Part shown: positions 1 to 8,024 of the stretch, piece after piece | How positions within the stretch are numbered: position 1 is the first letter of the stretch | Layout: every line of letters begins with the position of its first letter | Source: a virus | Length of the DNA stretch: 22,146 bases | Reading direction: 5' to 3' (one strand) | Virus record (IMG/VR): IMGVR_UViG_3300006059_000014 | Location: 1 to 22,146 of that record | Notes under the pieces: model-generated | What the model was told of the DNA's origin: nothing | Databases searched by the model: none | The model's input: the letters and a program-made list of their open reading frames with translations, nothing else | Translations under genes and position numbers: made by a program

Positions 1-329
1 GTACTGATATATCTTATGTAGATAGTGCAACATTAGGAGCATCCTTTACTATTAATACTAATGGGGTATATGCTATTAGTTTTTCTGATAGTTTTAGTGC
101 CACTTCAGAAGTTGGAATTAGTTTAAACTCTAATCAATTAACAACATCTGTACCAAATATTACAGCTACTAACAGACTTGCTGAAGGTTCTGTTCCTTCC
201 GCTAACGCTACTGCAAGTTGTTCATGGATTGGTTATCTAACAGTTGGAAGTGTAATTAGACCCCATTGTTCTGGTACTTCTACTGGAGCAACTAATATGG
301 CTGTGTTTACTATTACAAGGGTATCATAA
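1..329 (+). CDS. Tail-fibre-like protein, C-terminal part (cut by window start)
   Basis: The reading frame is open from base 3 to the TAA at 327-329 and gives about 108 residues. It lines up along its length with the C-terminal half of the next gene: both contain SATLGASFTINTNGVYAIS, then SCSWIGYL, then GSVIRPHC, and both end in FTITRV plus one residue. It is therefore the preceding member of a tandem pair of paralogues. A 20-nt stretch at 54-73 recurs at 603-622. The alternating hydrophobic pattern and the repeated Ser/Thr/Asn suggest an all-beta tip domain, possibly C1q/TNF-like; that fold is an inference. The N-terminus lies outside the window. The stop codon is followed directly by the ATG of the next gene. 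Confidence 0.7.
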   Translation, partial: TDISYVDSATLGASFTINTNGVYAISFSDSFSATSEVGISLNSNQLTTSVPNITATNRLAEGSVPSANATASCSWIGYLTVGSVIRPHCSGTSTGATNMAVFTITRVS

Positions 330-875
330 ATGACAGTAACAATTTCAGATGCAGGTATTGTCTTTGCTGATGCCTCAAGTCAACCAACTGCTCTAACTAC
401 TGGTGCTCAGACTATTAGTGGGCAGAAAACATTTGCCTTAGTGCCAAATGTTACAGCAGCACAAAGTATGGTAAGGCTTAATACTGCTAATGGATATGGT
501 TCTGCAAGTATTTGTATTAAAAGATATACAAATACTGTAACAAACCAAGGTTCAGATATTACTTACGCTGATAGTGCAACTCTTGGTGCTAGTTTTACCA
601 TAAATACTAATGGGGTATATGCAATTTCAATTTCAACTATTGCAGCAAGTTCTCCAGTTTCAGGAATTTCTTTAAACACTACAGCACCTGCGACTTCAGT
701 AGCAAATATTCCAGTAGCCGAAAGACTTAATAATGGGAATTCATCAGGTGGTAATACAGCTTCATGTTCCTGGATTGGATATTTGCCATCTGGTTCAGTA
801 ATAAGGCCCCATTGTGATGGTGCTGCAACAAACTCTGCTGCAAATGAGCAATTTACTATTACGAGAGTAGCATAA
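330..875 (+). CDS. Tail-fibre-like / receptor-binding protein, tandem paralogue
   Basis: 181 residues. The short N-terminal module (SDAGIVFAD, residues 6-14) matches the start of the gene at 1549 (SDAGVQFAD) and probably attaches the protein to the virion or to a fibre partner. Residues about 40-181 form a Ser/Thr/Asn-rich, probably beta-rich domain that is paralogous to the partial gene to the left. Small fibre-like proteins with a common start and divergent tips are typical of phage host-range regions. The ATG directly follows the previous TAA, and an AAGGG lies about 10 nt upstream as a ribosome site. Assignment to the fibre apparatus rests on composition, paralogy and position next to other fibre genes; no catalytic motif is seen. 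Confidence 0.65.
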   Translation: MTVTISDAGIVFADASSQPTALTTGAQTISGQKTFALVPNVTAAQSMVRLNTANGYGSASICIKRYTNTVTNQGSDITYADSATLGASFTINTNGVYAISISTIAASSPVSGISLNTTAPATSVANIPVAERLNNGNSSGGNTASCSWIGYLPSGSVIRPHCDGAATNSAANEQFTITRVA

Positions 876-1544
876 ATGCCAACATTAATTACCGCAGGCG
901 ACCTTGTAGCTGGTGCTCAAATAGTTGGAGCCAGTGACGGAGCCTTAAACATCCAAACAGGACCTAGTGGTTCTAAAGTTAATGCTGTCCAATTGGCTTC
1001 TAATGGAGCAGCTACATTTCTACAAGCTCCTATATTTCCTACAACTCCTGTTGTAACTTCTCAAACAGCTAGTGCAATAGTTAGTGGAACTAAAGTAAAC
1101 ATTGCCACTTTAACTAACCAAACCTTTACAGGAATTCCTAGTTGGGCAAAAAGAATTACTCTTATGTTCCAAAACTTAACTAAAGGAGGAACTTCTTCTC
1201 CAATAGTGCAAATTGGTTCTGGAACATATGATGCTACTAGTTATGTAGCTGCTGCTTTTGGTGCTCCAAATGGAAACTCAGTTACTGCTGCAAATTCTAC
1301 AATAGGATTTATACTAGAACCAACTGCAACAAGTGCATTAGTTTTTAATGGAGTAATTACTATTAATCTAATGGAAGCTGCTACATTTCTTTATGCACAA
1401 CAAGGAACATTAATAGGTACATCGCAAGGATACTCTTCTGCTGGAACACATGCTTGTTCTGGATTGATTGACCGTGTTAAAATTACTACTTTAAATGGTA
1501 CTGATGTGTTTAGTGCTGGTTATATTAACATCTTTTGGGAATAA
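876..1544 (+). CDS. Tail-fibre-like protein with C-terminal tip domain
   Basis: 222 residues. Residues 1-60 are Gly/Ala/Asn-rich and resemble the low-complexity shaft start seen in phage fibres (ITAGDLVAGAQI). From about residue 85 comes a domain beginning GIPSWAKRITLMFQNL and ending in GYINIFW. An 'I-P-x-W-A-K-R-I-T-L-M-F' entry of this kind is recurrent in C-terminal tip domains of phage tail fibres and is probably involved in surface recognition. The gene starts directly after the TAA of the previous one (TAAATG), so the fibre genes are probably cotranscribed and perhaps translationally coupled. It lacks the SDAG-FAD anchor of its two neighbours, so it may attach differently. Confidence 0.65.
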   Translation: MPTLITAGDLVAGAQIVGASDGALNIQTGPSGSKVNAVQLASNGAATFLQAPIFPTTPVVTSQTASAIVSGTKVNIATLTNQTFTGIPSWAKRITLMFQNLTKGGTSSPIVQIGSGTYDATSYVAAAFGAPNGNSVTAANSTIGFILEPTATSALVFNGVITINLMEAATFLYAQQGTLIGTSQGYSSAGTHACSGLIDRVKITTLNGTDVFSAGYINIFWE

Positions 1545-1548
1545 CTAA

Positions 1549-2334
1549 ATGACAACAGCACTTTCAGACGCAGGTGTTCAGTTCGCTGATGCCACGGTAC
1601 TTCCTTCAGCAGGAACTTTACAGCAATTTAATGTTGGTGCTTCTGTAGCATCCAATGCCCTTACAGTTACCTTTGCTGGTGGTCCCCTTGCTTTTCGTAA
1701 TGCCACATTAACTAGTGGTATTCCAGTTAATACTCAAGTAGGAGCATTAAGTCTTACAGTACCTAGTACTGCAACATTGGGTACTATATCTGCTGTACAA
1801 GCACAGCTTGCTTTAGTTGTTCTTTACAATAGTGGTGTTCCACAATTAGGCATAGTGAATTTGTCTGGTGGTGTAAACCTTGATGAAACCATTCTTCTAT
1901 CGACCACTGCAATCAGCACATCAGCAACTTCTGCCAGTGTGGTGTATTCGACTTCAGCAGTTACCTCTTCACCATTCAGGGTAGTGGGTTATATTACCAT
2001 CACTGAAGCTACAGCAGGTACTTGGGCAACTGCTCCAACGCTTGTGCAGGGTGCTGGTGGACTTTCATTTCCTGCTAATTCAGTAGGTATGAATCAAACA
2101 TGGCAAACTGTAACTAGGGTTGCGAGTACTACTTATTATAATACTACCTCTAGACCTCTTTTGTTACTGCTTCAAACCACGGGTGGAACAAACCTTACAG
2201 TAACCATTGGTAGTTATACTTTTTCTACGACAACTCAGGCGGCTACATCTAACTGCTGGAATACATTTATTGTTCCTCCTGGACAAGGTTATTCATTTAC
2301 TGGTGGTTCCGGTGCTGCCGCAGAATTGAGGTAA
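1549..2334 (+). CDS. Tail-fibre-like protein with SDAG-FAD anchor
   Basis: 261 residues. The N-terminus (LSDAGVQFADATVLPSAG) matches the anchor of the gene at 330 while the rest is unrelated, which is the pattern of a shared attachment module with exchanged distal parts. The body is Ser/Thr/Val/Gly-rich with repeating short beta-strand-like segments. The C-terminus (FIVPPGQGYSFTGGSGAAAELR) looks like the compact end domain of small phage tail proteins. There is no signal peptide and no enzymatic motif. The gene starts 4 nt after the previous stop and is followed by the small ORF at 2337. Function is assigned from position and composition only. Confidence 0.6.
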   Translation: MTTALSDAGVQFADATVLPSAGTLQQFNVGASVASNALTVTFAGGPLAFRNATLTSGIPVNTQVGALSLTVPSTATLGTISAVQAQLALVVLYNSGVPQLGIVNLSGGVNLDETILLSTTAISTSATSASVVYSTSAVTSSPFRVVGYITITEATAGTWATAPTLVQGAGGLSFPANSVGMNQTWQTVTRVASTTYYNTTSRPLLLLLQTTGGTNLTVTIGSYTFSTTTQAATSNCWNTFIVPPGQGYSFTGGSGAAAELR

Positions 2335-2336
2335 TT

Positions 2337-2678
2337 ATGACTATCTGGATTGACTCAAACAATGTTCTCCATGATGATGACAATGGGGCTGCTTTATCGC
2401 TTCCCTCCTGGCCTCAAGGAATGACTGTAGCCACACTTGAACAAGTACAAGCTATTACAAATCCACCTAAGACACTAAAGCAACAAACTCTAGAACAAAT
2501 AGAAACATTGGAACAAGCTAATCCTTGGACCCATAGACGTATTCGTGATTTGTGTGATGCTATGGTGGCAGCTATTAAAATGGCTAATCCATCAGTAGAT
2601 ATGAGTGTTATCCCAGGATTTGCAGCAGTGGCTTTACTAGAAGCTCAAATTGCCAGTATGAGAGCTAACCTAAAATGA
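2337..2678 (+). CDS. Small protein after fibre genes (possible fibre chaperone or partner)
   Basis: 113 residues. The N-terminal 35 residues look beta-rich (WIDSNNVLHDDDNG, then PSWPQGMTV). Residues about 48-113 are strongly helical and Gln/Glu/Ala-rich, which suggests a coiled coil. Small genes with an N-terminal Trp/Asp-rich part and a helical C-terminus directly after fibre genes are often fibre assembly chaperones, but no diagnostic motif is visible and this role is an inference. GAGG lies about 6 nt before the ATG. The stop overlaps the next start (ATGA). Confidence 0.5.
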   Translation: MTIWIDSNNVLHDDDNGAALSLPSWPQGMTVATLEQVQAITNPPKTLKQQTLEQIETLEQANPWTHRRIRDLCDAMVAAIKMANPSVDMSVIPGFAAVALLEAQIASMRANLK

Positions 2679-2971
2679 TTGACCTATTATGTCTTTTGCT
2701 ATACCCCGCTTTGGTTGGTTTGAGCAATCCAAAGAAAAATTGGTATCTTTTACCTGTTACAATCCTGGCATGGATAGTGGACTTTGTTGCCAACTTCACA
2801 ACTATTTCAATCCTTGTAGGCAGTTTACCCAAAGGTGGGGAGTGGACTTTCAGTCAACGCCTAGAACGTCTGTGCAAGGAAACTGGCCCAGACCAACAAC
2901 TCTTCATAGAAATATCGAAGAAGCTTAACCGTGTAGACCCTCTACATCAACATATTAAAGCGGTGCTATGA
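2675..2971 (+). CDS. Small membrane protein, FSQRLERL family, unknown function
   Basis: 98 residues. Two hydrophobic segments, about residues 3-17 and 24-50, form a likely hairpin in the inner membrane. They are followed by a charged cytosolic tail that begins TFSQRLERLC and ends in HIKAVL. The tail pattern 'TFS-x-R-L-x-R-L...HIKAV' recurs in small membrane proteins of many phages; no function is established for it that I can name. It overlaps both neighbours by 4 nt (ATGA) and lies in a block of three membrane-associated genes with the holin, so a lysis or membrane-remodelling role is plausible but unproven. Confidence 0.6.
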   Translation: MIDLLCLLLYPALVGLSNPKKNWYLLPVTILAWIVDFVANFTTISILVGSLPKGGEWTFSQRLERLCKETGPDQQLFIEISKKLNRVDPLHQHIKAVL

Positions 2972-3201
2972 CCTTTGACCAAGCATTACAAGTTTTATTT
3001 GGAGCAGCTATCTTGGCTATAGGTTGGTTTGCAAGAGTCTTGTACTCAGCAGTAAATTCCTTACGAAAAGACCTAAGTGATTTGCAAATTCATATTGCAG
3101 AGAAGTATATTCCTAAAGAAGACTTCAATCGCTTGGCTGACGAAATTAAAAACCTACTCAACAACATTGTTGATAAACTAGATAAGAAGGCGGACAAATA
3201 A
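2968..3201 (+). CDS. Small protein with N-terminal TM helix and coiled coil
   Basis: 77 residues. One TM helix (about residues 8-27, containing AILAIGWFARVLY) is followed by a helical, heptad-like charged region and the terminal motif DKLDKKADK. The combination GWFAR-L, a short linker with KYIPKEDF and a C-terminal KLD-KADK is common in small phage proteins next to holins. The function is not established, but the architecture fits a membrane-anchored lysis accessory or a tail-to-membrane linker. ATGA overlap with the upstream gene; the stop shares a base with the holin start (TAATG). Confidence 0.6.
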   Translation: MTFDQALQVLFGAAILAIGWFARVLYSAVNSLRKDLSDLQIHIAEKYIPKEDFNRLADEIKNLLNNIVDKLDKKADK

Positions 3202-3710
3202 TGGACTGGACTTCTATTATCAAATCAGTTGCTCCTACTGTAGCCACAGCCCTTATGGGGCCTCTGGGCGGTGCAGCAGTTGCAGCTATAGGTGGTGTCC
3301 TAGGCATTGCCGAACCTACACAAAAAGCTATTTCAGACATTATCCAAAATGGTCAGATGACTCCTGAACAAATTGGTAAGCTGAAAGAACTAGAACTACA
3401 ATATCAAAACGACGAGAAAGAAAGGCAATTTAAATATGCTGACCTCACTTTCCAAGACGTACAATCGGCTAGGGAAATGGAAGTGGCTACAAAGTCAATC
3501 ACTCCCTCAGTATTGTCTTATGGGGTTTTGGCTGTCGGTGGGAGCTTTCTCGGTGCTGTCCTCTTCGGATATGCCAAAGTGGATAGTGTCCTTGCTGGAA
3601 CCCTTGTCGGATATATTGTCAGTGAAATGAAACAAGTCTTGGCTTACTGGCTAGGTTCTAGTGCAGGTAGCGCGGACAAGACTCAAATTATAGCCAATCA
3701 AGGAAACTAG
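3201..3710 (+). CDS. Holin, GTA / 3-TM type
   Basis: 169 residues. A Gly/Ala-rich hydrophobic N-terminal segment (about residues 13-34) is followed by a charged helical stretch (about 45-90) and then two hydrophobic helices (about 99-119 and 123-145). The ending (YWLGSSAGSADKT) matches the C-terminus of the gene-transfer-agent holin family. Such holins form membrane lesions that release the endolysin; here the partner would be the lysozyme at 14491, more than 10 kb away on the same strand. There is no gap to the gp4-like gene: the TAG is followed immediately by ATG. Confidence 0.75.
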   Translation: MDWTSIIKSVAPTVATALMGPLGGAAVAAIGGVLGIAEPTQKAISDIIQNGQMTPEQIGKLKELELQYQNDEKERQFKYADLTFQDVQSAREMEVATKSITPSVLSYGVLAVGGSFLGAVLFGYAKVDSVLAGTLVGYIVSEMKQVLAYWLGSSAGSADKTQIIANQGN

Positions 3711-4421
3711 ATGAGTACCTCCGGAGTATCCTCATGGACCCTGCAAAGGGACGCCATTATAAATTCTGCCCTAAGAAAGCTTGGGGTACTCGCTGACGGA
3801 GTTGTCGCATCTGCTAATCAAATTACCACTGGTGCTGAAGCTCTCAACTCTATGTTGAAGCTTATGGAAACTAAGGGAATGCCTATATGGAAAATTATTG
3901 ACTATAATTTTACCACTGTAGCTAACCAAAATACATACAACATTGGTAATGGGTTGGCCCTTAATACCCCTGCTCCTTTGAAAGTGCTACAAGCTCTAAG
4001 GGTTATTACTCCTAATGGAACAAACACTCCAATGGATGTAACCAACCATTACGACTTTAACCTACTTCCAATTACAGCAGCCGCAGGTAATCCGATTAAA
4101 TTGTTTTACCAGCCCTTTGCTCAGTCTGGTAACATTAGGCTTTGGCCCACTCCTCTCGACACTAGCAACACAATTTACATGAGCTACCATGCTCCTTTTA
4201 CGGACATGGTTAATAGTACAGATGATTTGGATTTCCCTCCTTATTGGACTGATGCTGTCATCTACAACCTAGCTTGGAGACTTGCTCCTGAGTATGGTGC
4301 TAGTAAAGAAGACAGAGCAGCTATTCGTACAGAAGCGCAGTTCTTTGAAGAAGAAGCTCTCTCCTTTGGAACTGAAGAAGGAAGTTTGAAATTCCAACCC
4401 GATTGGCAAGGAAAACGATAG
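3711..4421 (+). CDS. Head-tail adaptor, P22 gp4-like
   Basis: 236 residues. The N-terminal helix INSALRKLGVLADG, followed by EALNSMLKLMETKG, is the start of the P22 gp4-like (head completion / tail accessory) family. Next come a beta-rich middle part with YNIGNG and an RLWPTP segment, and a C-terminal helical stretch with a Glu-rich end. In P22-like phages this protein binds below the portal ring and starts tail assembly. The gene directly precedes a gp10-like gene, which is the P22 order and supports both calls. TAGATG junctions occur at both ends. Confidence 0.75.
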   Translation: MSTSGVSSWTLQRDAIINSALRKLGVLADGVVASANQITTGAEALNSMLKLMETKGMPIWKIIDYNFTTVANQNTYNIGNGLALNTPAPLKVLQALRVITPNGTNTPMDVTNHYDFNLLPITAAAGNPIKLFYQPFAQSGNIRLWPTPLDTSNTIYMSYHAPFTDMVNSTDDLDFPPYWTDAVIYNLAWRLAPEYGASKEDRAAIRTEAQFFEEEALSFGTEEGSLKFQPDWQGKR

Positions 4422-5864
4422 ATGTCATTCACTGAATCACCCGCTGTAGAAACGCTTGAAGTTAAGCGCATAGGCTTTGTTGGCGCAGACGAACAGCGTG
4501 GTGCCAGTAATGCCAAAGACCAATTATTTATGAACTTCCTGGCGGAAAAGATTGAACATCCAGACCGTCAAGGAGTTAAGTATTGGGTACGTACACGCCC
4601 AGGATTATCCACTGTGTACACACTAGGAACAGGAGTAGGCCGTGGTATTTACTACTGGAACTATGGGACTGGTTATGTTTTTTCTATCGTTGGGAATACC
4701 GTATATTCTAATACTGCTGTACTTGGTACTCTCAATACCTCTACCGGAGCCTGTGGATTTACCGAGTTCCTTGATTCAACTGGAACAAGAAAACTCATCC
4801 TCCTAGATGGAACTGATTGTTGGGTGTTTACTTCTGGTACAGCAATGGGAACCAGAGTAACGGATGTTAATTTCCCCACTCCACACATTCCTCAGCCAGT
4901 CTTTATTGACGGCTATTTGTTTGTAGCTAAGGCTAATAGACAAGATATTTACAACTCTAATTTGAATGACCCTACTACATGGAATAGTTCTCAGTATATT
5001 TCTGCTGAAATCTATCCTGACTTGGTAATGGGTTTGACAAAAAACAATAACTACCTTATTGCCATTGGGCAGTATAGTGCAGAATGGTTCTACGATGCTG
5101 GTAATGCCACAGGTTCTCCTATGGCTCGCTACCCATCAGCCGTTCAACAGTTTGGTGTAGAAGCAACTAATACAGTTGTACAAACTGACAAAGAAATTAT
5201 TTGCGTAGGGCAGACACAAGATGGTAGTCGTACTGTCTGGTCTGTAGACGGATTTAAGGAAAAGGACATTTCTATTCCTTCAGTTCGTTATGCTTTGGAT
5301 GCAGAGGGTGCAAACATCACTACTGCCTCAGCTATGGCCTTGCGCGTATGTGGACAAAAACTTTATGCTATCTTTCTCGCTAGTGGTCGTATCTTGGTGT
5401 ATAGCTTTGATACTCAACTCTGGCATGAATGGTCTTTCACTAACGTACCAACCGATGTTACCAATAGTCCTGTAGGGGCTCCGTATATGTTGGTTAGTAA
5501 TGGCACTACGATGGTAGTGGCTAAGTTTGATGAAACTATTTATACAGACTTTGGAATAGCTCCAACAGGAGTATTACAAACTTCTTGTATGGACTTTTCT
5601 ACTTCCAGACGTAAACGTATGGACGAAATGATTGTAGTGGGAGATGCTCCTAATGGAACAAATAATGTTCCTGCTACTATTCAATGGTCAGATGATGACT
5701 ATAATACGTGGAGTACTGGAGTTACTATGAATATCAATCCATACAGGTCTAGAATAACTAGACTTGGAATGTTTAGACGTAGAGCTTTAAAACTCACTTA
5801 TAATCAACCTTATCCTCTCCGTATGGAAGGAATGGAATTCCAGATTAACAAGGGACAATCATAA
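4422..5864 (+). CDS. Packaged DNA stabilization / tail hub protein, P22 gp10-like
   Basis: 480 residues, close to the usual size of P22 gp10-like proteins. Family-like features are DIYNSNLNDPTTW (about 181-193), SAEIYPDLVMGL, then IAIGQYSAEWFYDAGNATG with a following RYPSAVQQFGVEA. This is the beta-propeller-like pattern of the Phage_stabilise family. In P22 the protein closes the tail channel after DNA packaging. The position immediately after a gp4-like gene agrees. The stop overlaps the next start by one base (TAATGG). I see no frameshift. Confidence 0.78.
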   Translation: MSFTESPAVETLEVKRIGFVGADEQRGASNAKDQLFMNFLAEKIEHPDRQGVKYWVRTRPGLSTVYTLGTGVGRGIYYWNYGTGYVFSIVGNTVYSNTAVLGTLNTSTGACGFTEFLDSTGTRKLILLDGTDCWVFTSGTAMGTRVTDVNFPTPHIPQPVFIDGYLFVAKANRQDIYNSNLNDPTTWNSSQYISAEIYPDLVMGLTKNNNYLIAIGQYSAEWFYDAGNATGSPMARYPSAVQQFGVEATNTVVQTDKEIICVGQTQDGSRTVWSVDGFKEKDISIPSVRYALDAEGANITTASAMALRVCGQKLYAIFLASGRILVYSFDTQLWHEWSFTNVPTDVTNSPVGAPYMLVSNGTTMVVAKFDETIYTDFGIAPTGVLQTSCMDFSTSRRKRMDEMIVVGDAPNGTNNVPATIQWSDDDYNTWSTGVTMNINPYRSRITRLGMFRRRALKLTYNQPYPLRMEGMEFQINKGQS

Positions 5865-6247
5865 TGGCTGGTTTACCCCCACCTCCAATTACAGACCCTA
5901 GTGGGTCATTTGCATGGCTGGACTGGTATAACCAACTTACCAACTACCTTAATGTTACTGGTAATGTCCCTTGGTCTGTAGTTAATAAAGCTGGTTCCAA
6001 CCTATCTGATTTGCAGAATAGGGACCATGCCATGTTGAATTCCATAGCTGGAACAGGTGTCTACCACTTGTCTCAGACTGAACAAGGTAGGGTAACGGCT
6101 ACAGTTGTGGTTAATCAGTTAGCTGGTGCCCCTACAGCCACTCAGATTCCTGCTGGATACTGGGCCATATATAAAGATACCACTGGTGGTACTCTTGCTC
6201 TTTACGCTAACGATGGCGGAACAATTAAGAAAGTAGCACTGGTATGA
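5864..6247 (+). CDS. Small virion-associated protein, unknown
   Basis: 127 residues. The N-terminus is Pro-rich (PPPPITDPSG), then aromatic and polar (WLDWYNQLTNYL), then SDLQNRDHAMLNSIAG, and the protein ends with a small beta domain (GYWAIYKDTTGGTLALYANDGG). The last part resembles small beta modules found at the ends of phage structural proteins. It lies between the tail hub and the putative ejection genes, so a structural or tail-needle-like role is possible, but I cannot assign a family. ATGA overlap with the following gene. Confidence 0.5.
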   Translation: MAGLPPPPITDPSGSFAWLDWYNQLTNYLNVTGNVPWSVVNKAGSNLSDLQNRDHAMLNSIAGTGVYHLSQTEQGRVTATVVVNQLAGAPTATQIPAGYWAIYKDTTGGTLALYANDGGTIKKVALV

Positions 6248-8022
6248 GCGCAGAAGATACTGGTAATGGCGATGGAACAGGTTTTGGTAGTCCGTCACTA
6301 AGTAGTTGGGGAAGTATATCCAACCCCAATTATGGAGTAGGAACTGGTACTCAAACCCAACCTGGGTTTACCACTCCTCCAAACTATAACCCGTCTGGTG
6401 GTTATAACGCTGGAACAAACACACCTAATTACACTTTTAATAATAGTGATACTAGCAATACTGGCCCTACCAATAATGTTACTGGTGCTGGTTTTGACCT
6501 TAGTAAACTATATAATGGTGCTGGAAGTTCCAGTGGGAATAATCCTTATGGTTTGTCTGCTGGTACTGGAGACGCCGCAAGCCCTGGATGGGGAGCAGCT
6601 TTTACAGGAAACTTTGGAGACGGACCAGGACAATCTACTGACACAGGAACAAAGCAATATTCCCCAGAAGAACTAGCCCAAAAAGGCCTTCCTTCTTGGT
6701 ATAACAATGTCAATCCTGGTTGGAGAGAGTCGTTATTTAATGCTACCAATCCATCAGCAGGTGGAATGATGCAGACATTAGGCATCCGTGGAATGGGTTC
6801 TACGATGAATGATGTATCTGCTCAGGAAGCAGTTAACCCAGGAATGCAAGACGCTCGTATGAGTGCTGTTGGTAACATTGCTGGAACCGCGGTTAATGGT
6901 TTGATTAAAGCAGCGATGCCTGCGGCTATTAGTATTCCAATGGCAGCTTATAATGCCTACCAGAAATGGGATGGAACTAAGTCTCTAGGAGACAATCTTT
7001 CTGCTATTGCAGGTAGTCCAGGAAGTGCTCTTAGCCAAGGACTTCAGTTTGCTGGAGTCAATCCACTAGCTTCTCAAGCTTTAGGTATGGGAACTGATGC
7101 GGCAACAGGCCGAGATATTACCAACCCTGCTCTAACTCTAGCTGGTGGAACCATAGGTAGTTATCTTGGTGGTGCCAATGGTGGAGGACCTGTAGGTTCA
7201 TTTATAGGTAATCAACTTGGTTCTGGGGCTGGTCGAATGATTGCAGCTTCTTACAATCCTAGTCAAGGTGGTAGCCCATCTCCTTCTTCTTCCGACACCA
7301 ATCCTTCGCAAACAGCGTCAACTCCACAAGGAACACAAGTGGCTTCTACCCTTCCTTCAGATATTCATGATACCCTAACAGGATTAGGGGTAAATGTGCC
7401 TAGCAGTGGTGCTGCTCCCGGAGCATCCTTTACTCCTCAGTCTCTTCCCCAACAGAATGCTGGTGGAGGGTTTGATCTTGCTAGTTTAGTAGGTGCCTAT
7501 GGTGCTTATCGGAATGGCAATAATGTCATTGACAATGCCAATTCCAATCAGGCTGCAATCAATAACCAAATCTCCCAACTGAGTAATATGTATGGACCTA
7601 ACAGTCCTTACGCACAACAACTCAGGGCATCTCTTGCTGCTAAGGATGCTGCTGCTGGACGTAACAGTCAATATGGTACTCGTGAAGTTCAATTGCAAGC
7701 TATGTTGGCTGACAAGGCTGCACAAACTGCTGGAACCATTGGTACTCTTGCTGGTCAAGGTCAACAATCGGCTAATGCTGCCTCTCAAGCTCAAGCTCAG
7801 CAATGGGCTGCTCTTGCTAACATGGCAGATAAAACTGGGGCTACTCAATGGGCTACTAATGGTCTGAAGGGTATGTGGAATAACATGACAGGAAATGGGT
7901 ATACTCAAGCCAATCCTGCTACCAACTACACGTTGCAGACTGGCCTTCAGTATGGTCCACAACAATCTCCACAAGATTATCAGGCTTCTCAGCCTTCTGA
8001 CCAACCTATCTGGAACACCTAA
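6244..8022 (+). CDS. Glycine/asparagine-rich putative internal virion (ejection) protein
   Basis: 592 residues in three zones. Residues 1-150 are extremely Gly/Asn/Ser/Thr/Pro-rich and probably disordered. Residues about 205-345 alternate short helices with Gly-rich hydrophobic stretches (AAMPAAISIPMAAYNAY; LAGGTIGSYLGGANGGG) that could insert in a membrane. After a Ser/Pro linker, residues about 425-560 are helical and Ala/Gln-rich (AQQLRASLAAKDAAAGRNSQ). The architecture and the location upstream of two further large Ala/Gln-rich genes fit the ejection-protein triplet of podoviruses. No enzymatic motif is seen and the functional call is by context. Confidence 0.55.
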   Translation: MSAEDTGNGDGTGFGSPSLSSWGSISNPNYGVGTGTQTQPGFTTPPNYNPSGGYNAGTNTPNYTFNNSDTSNTGPTNNVTGAGFDLSKLYNGAGSSSGNNPYGLSAGTGDAASPGWGAAFTGNFGDGPGQSTDTGTKQYSPEELAQKGLPSWYNNVNPGWRESLFNATNPSAGGMMQTLGIRGMGSTMNDVSAQEAVNPGMQDARMSAVGNIAGTAVNGLIKAAMPAAISIPMAAYNAYQKWDGTKSLGDNLSAIAGSPGSALSQGLQFAGVNPLASQALGMGTDAATGRDITNPALTLAGGTIGSYLGGANGGGPVGSFIGNQLGSGAGRMIAASYNPSQGGSPSPSSSDTNPSQTASTPQGTQVASTLPSDIHDTLTGLGVNVPSSGAAPGASFTPQSLPQQNAGGGFDLASLVGAYGAYRNGNNVIDNANSNQAAINNQISQLSNMYGPNSPYAQQLRASLAAKDAAAGRNSQYGTREVQLQAMLADKAAQTAGTIGTLAGQGQQSANAASQAQAQQWAALANMADKTGATQWATNGLKGMWNNMTGNGYTQANPATNYTLQTGLQYGPQQSPQDYQASQPSDQPIWNT

Positions 8023-8024
8023 TA

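Noticed and set aside
2689-2928. 79-residue plus-strand ORF
   Set aside because: It overlaps the two-TM protein almost completely in another frame. The two-TM gene has ATGA overlaps on both sides and a family-like tail.
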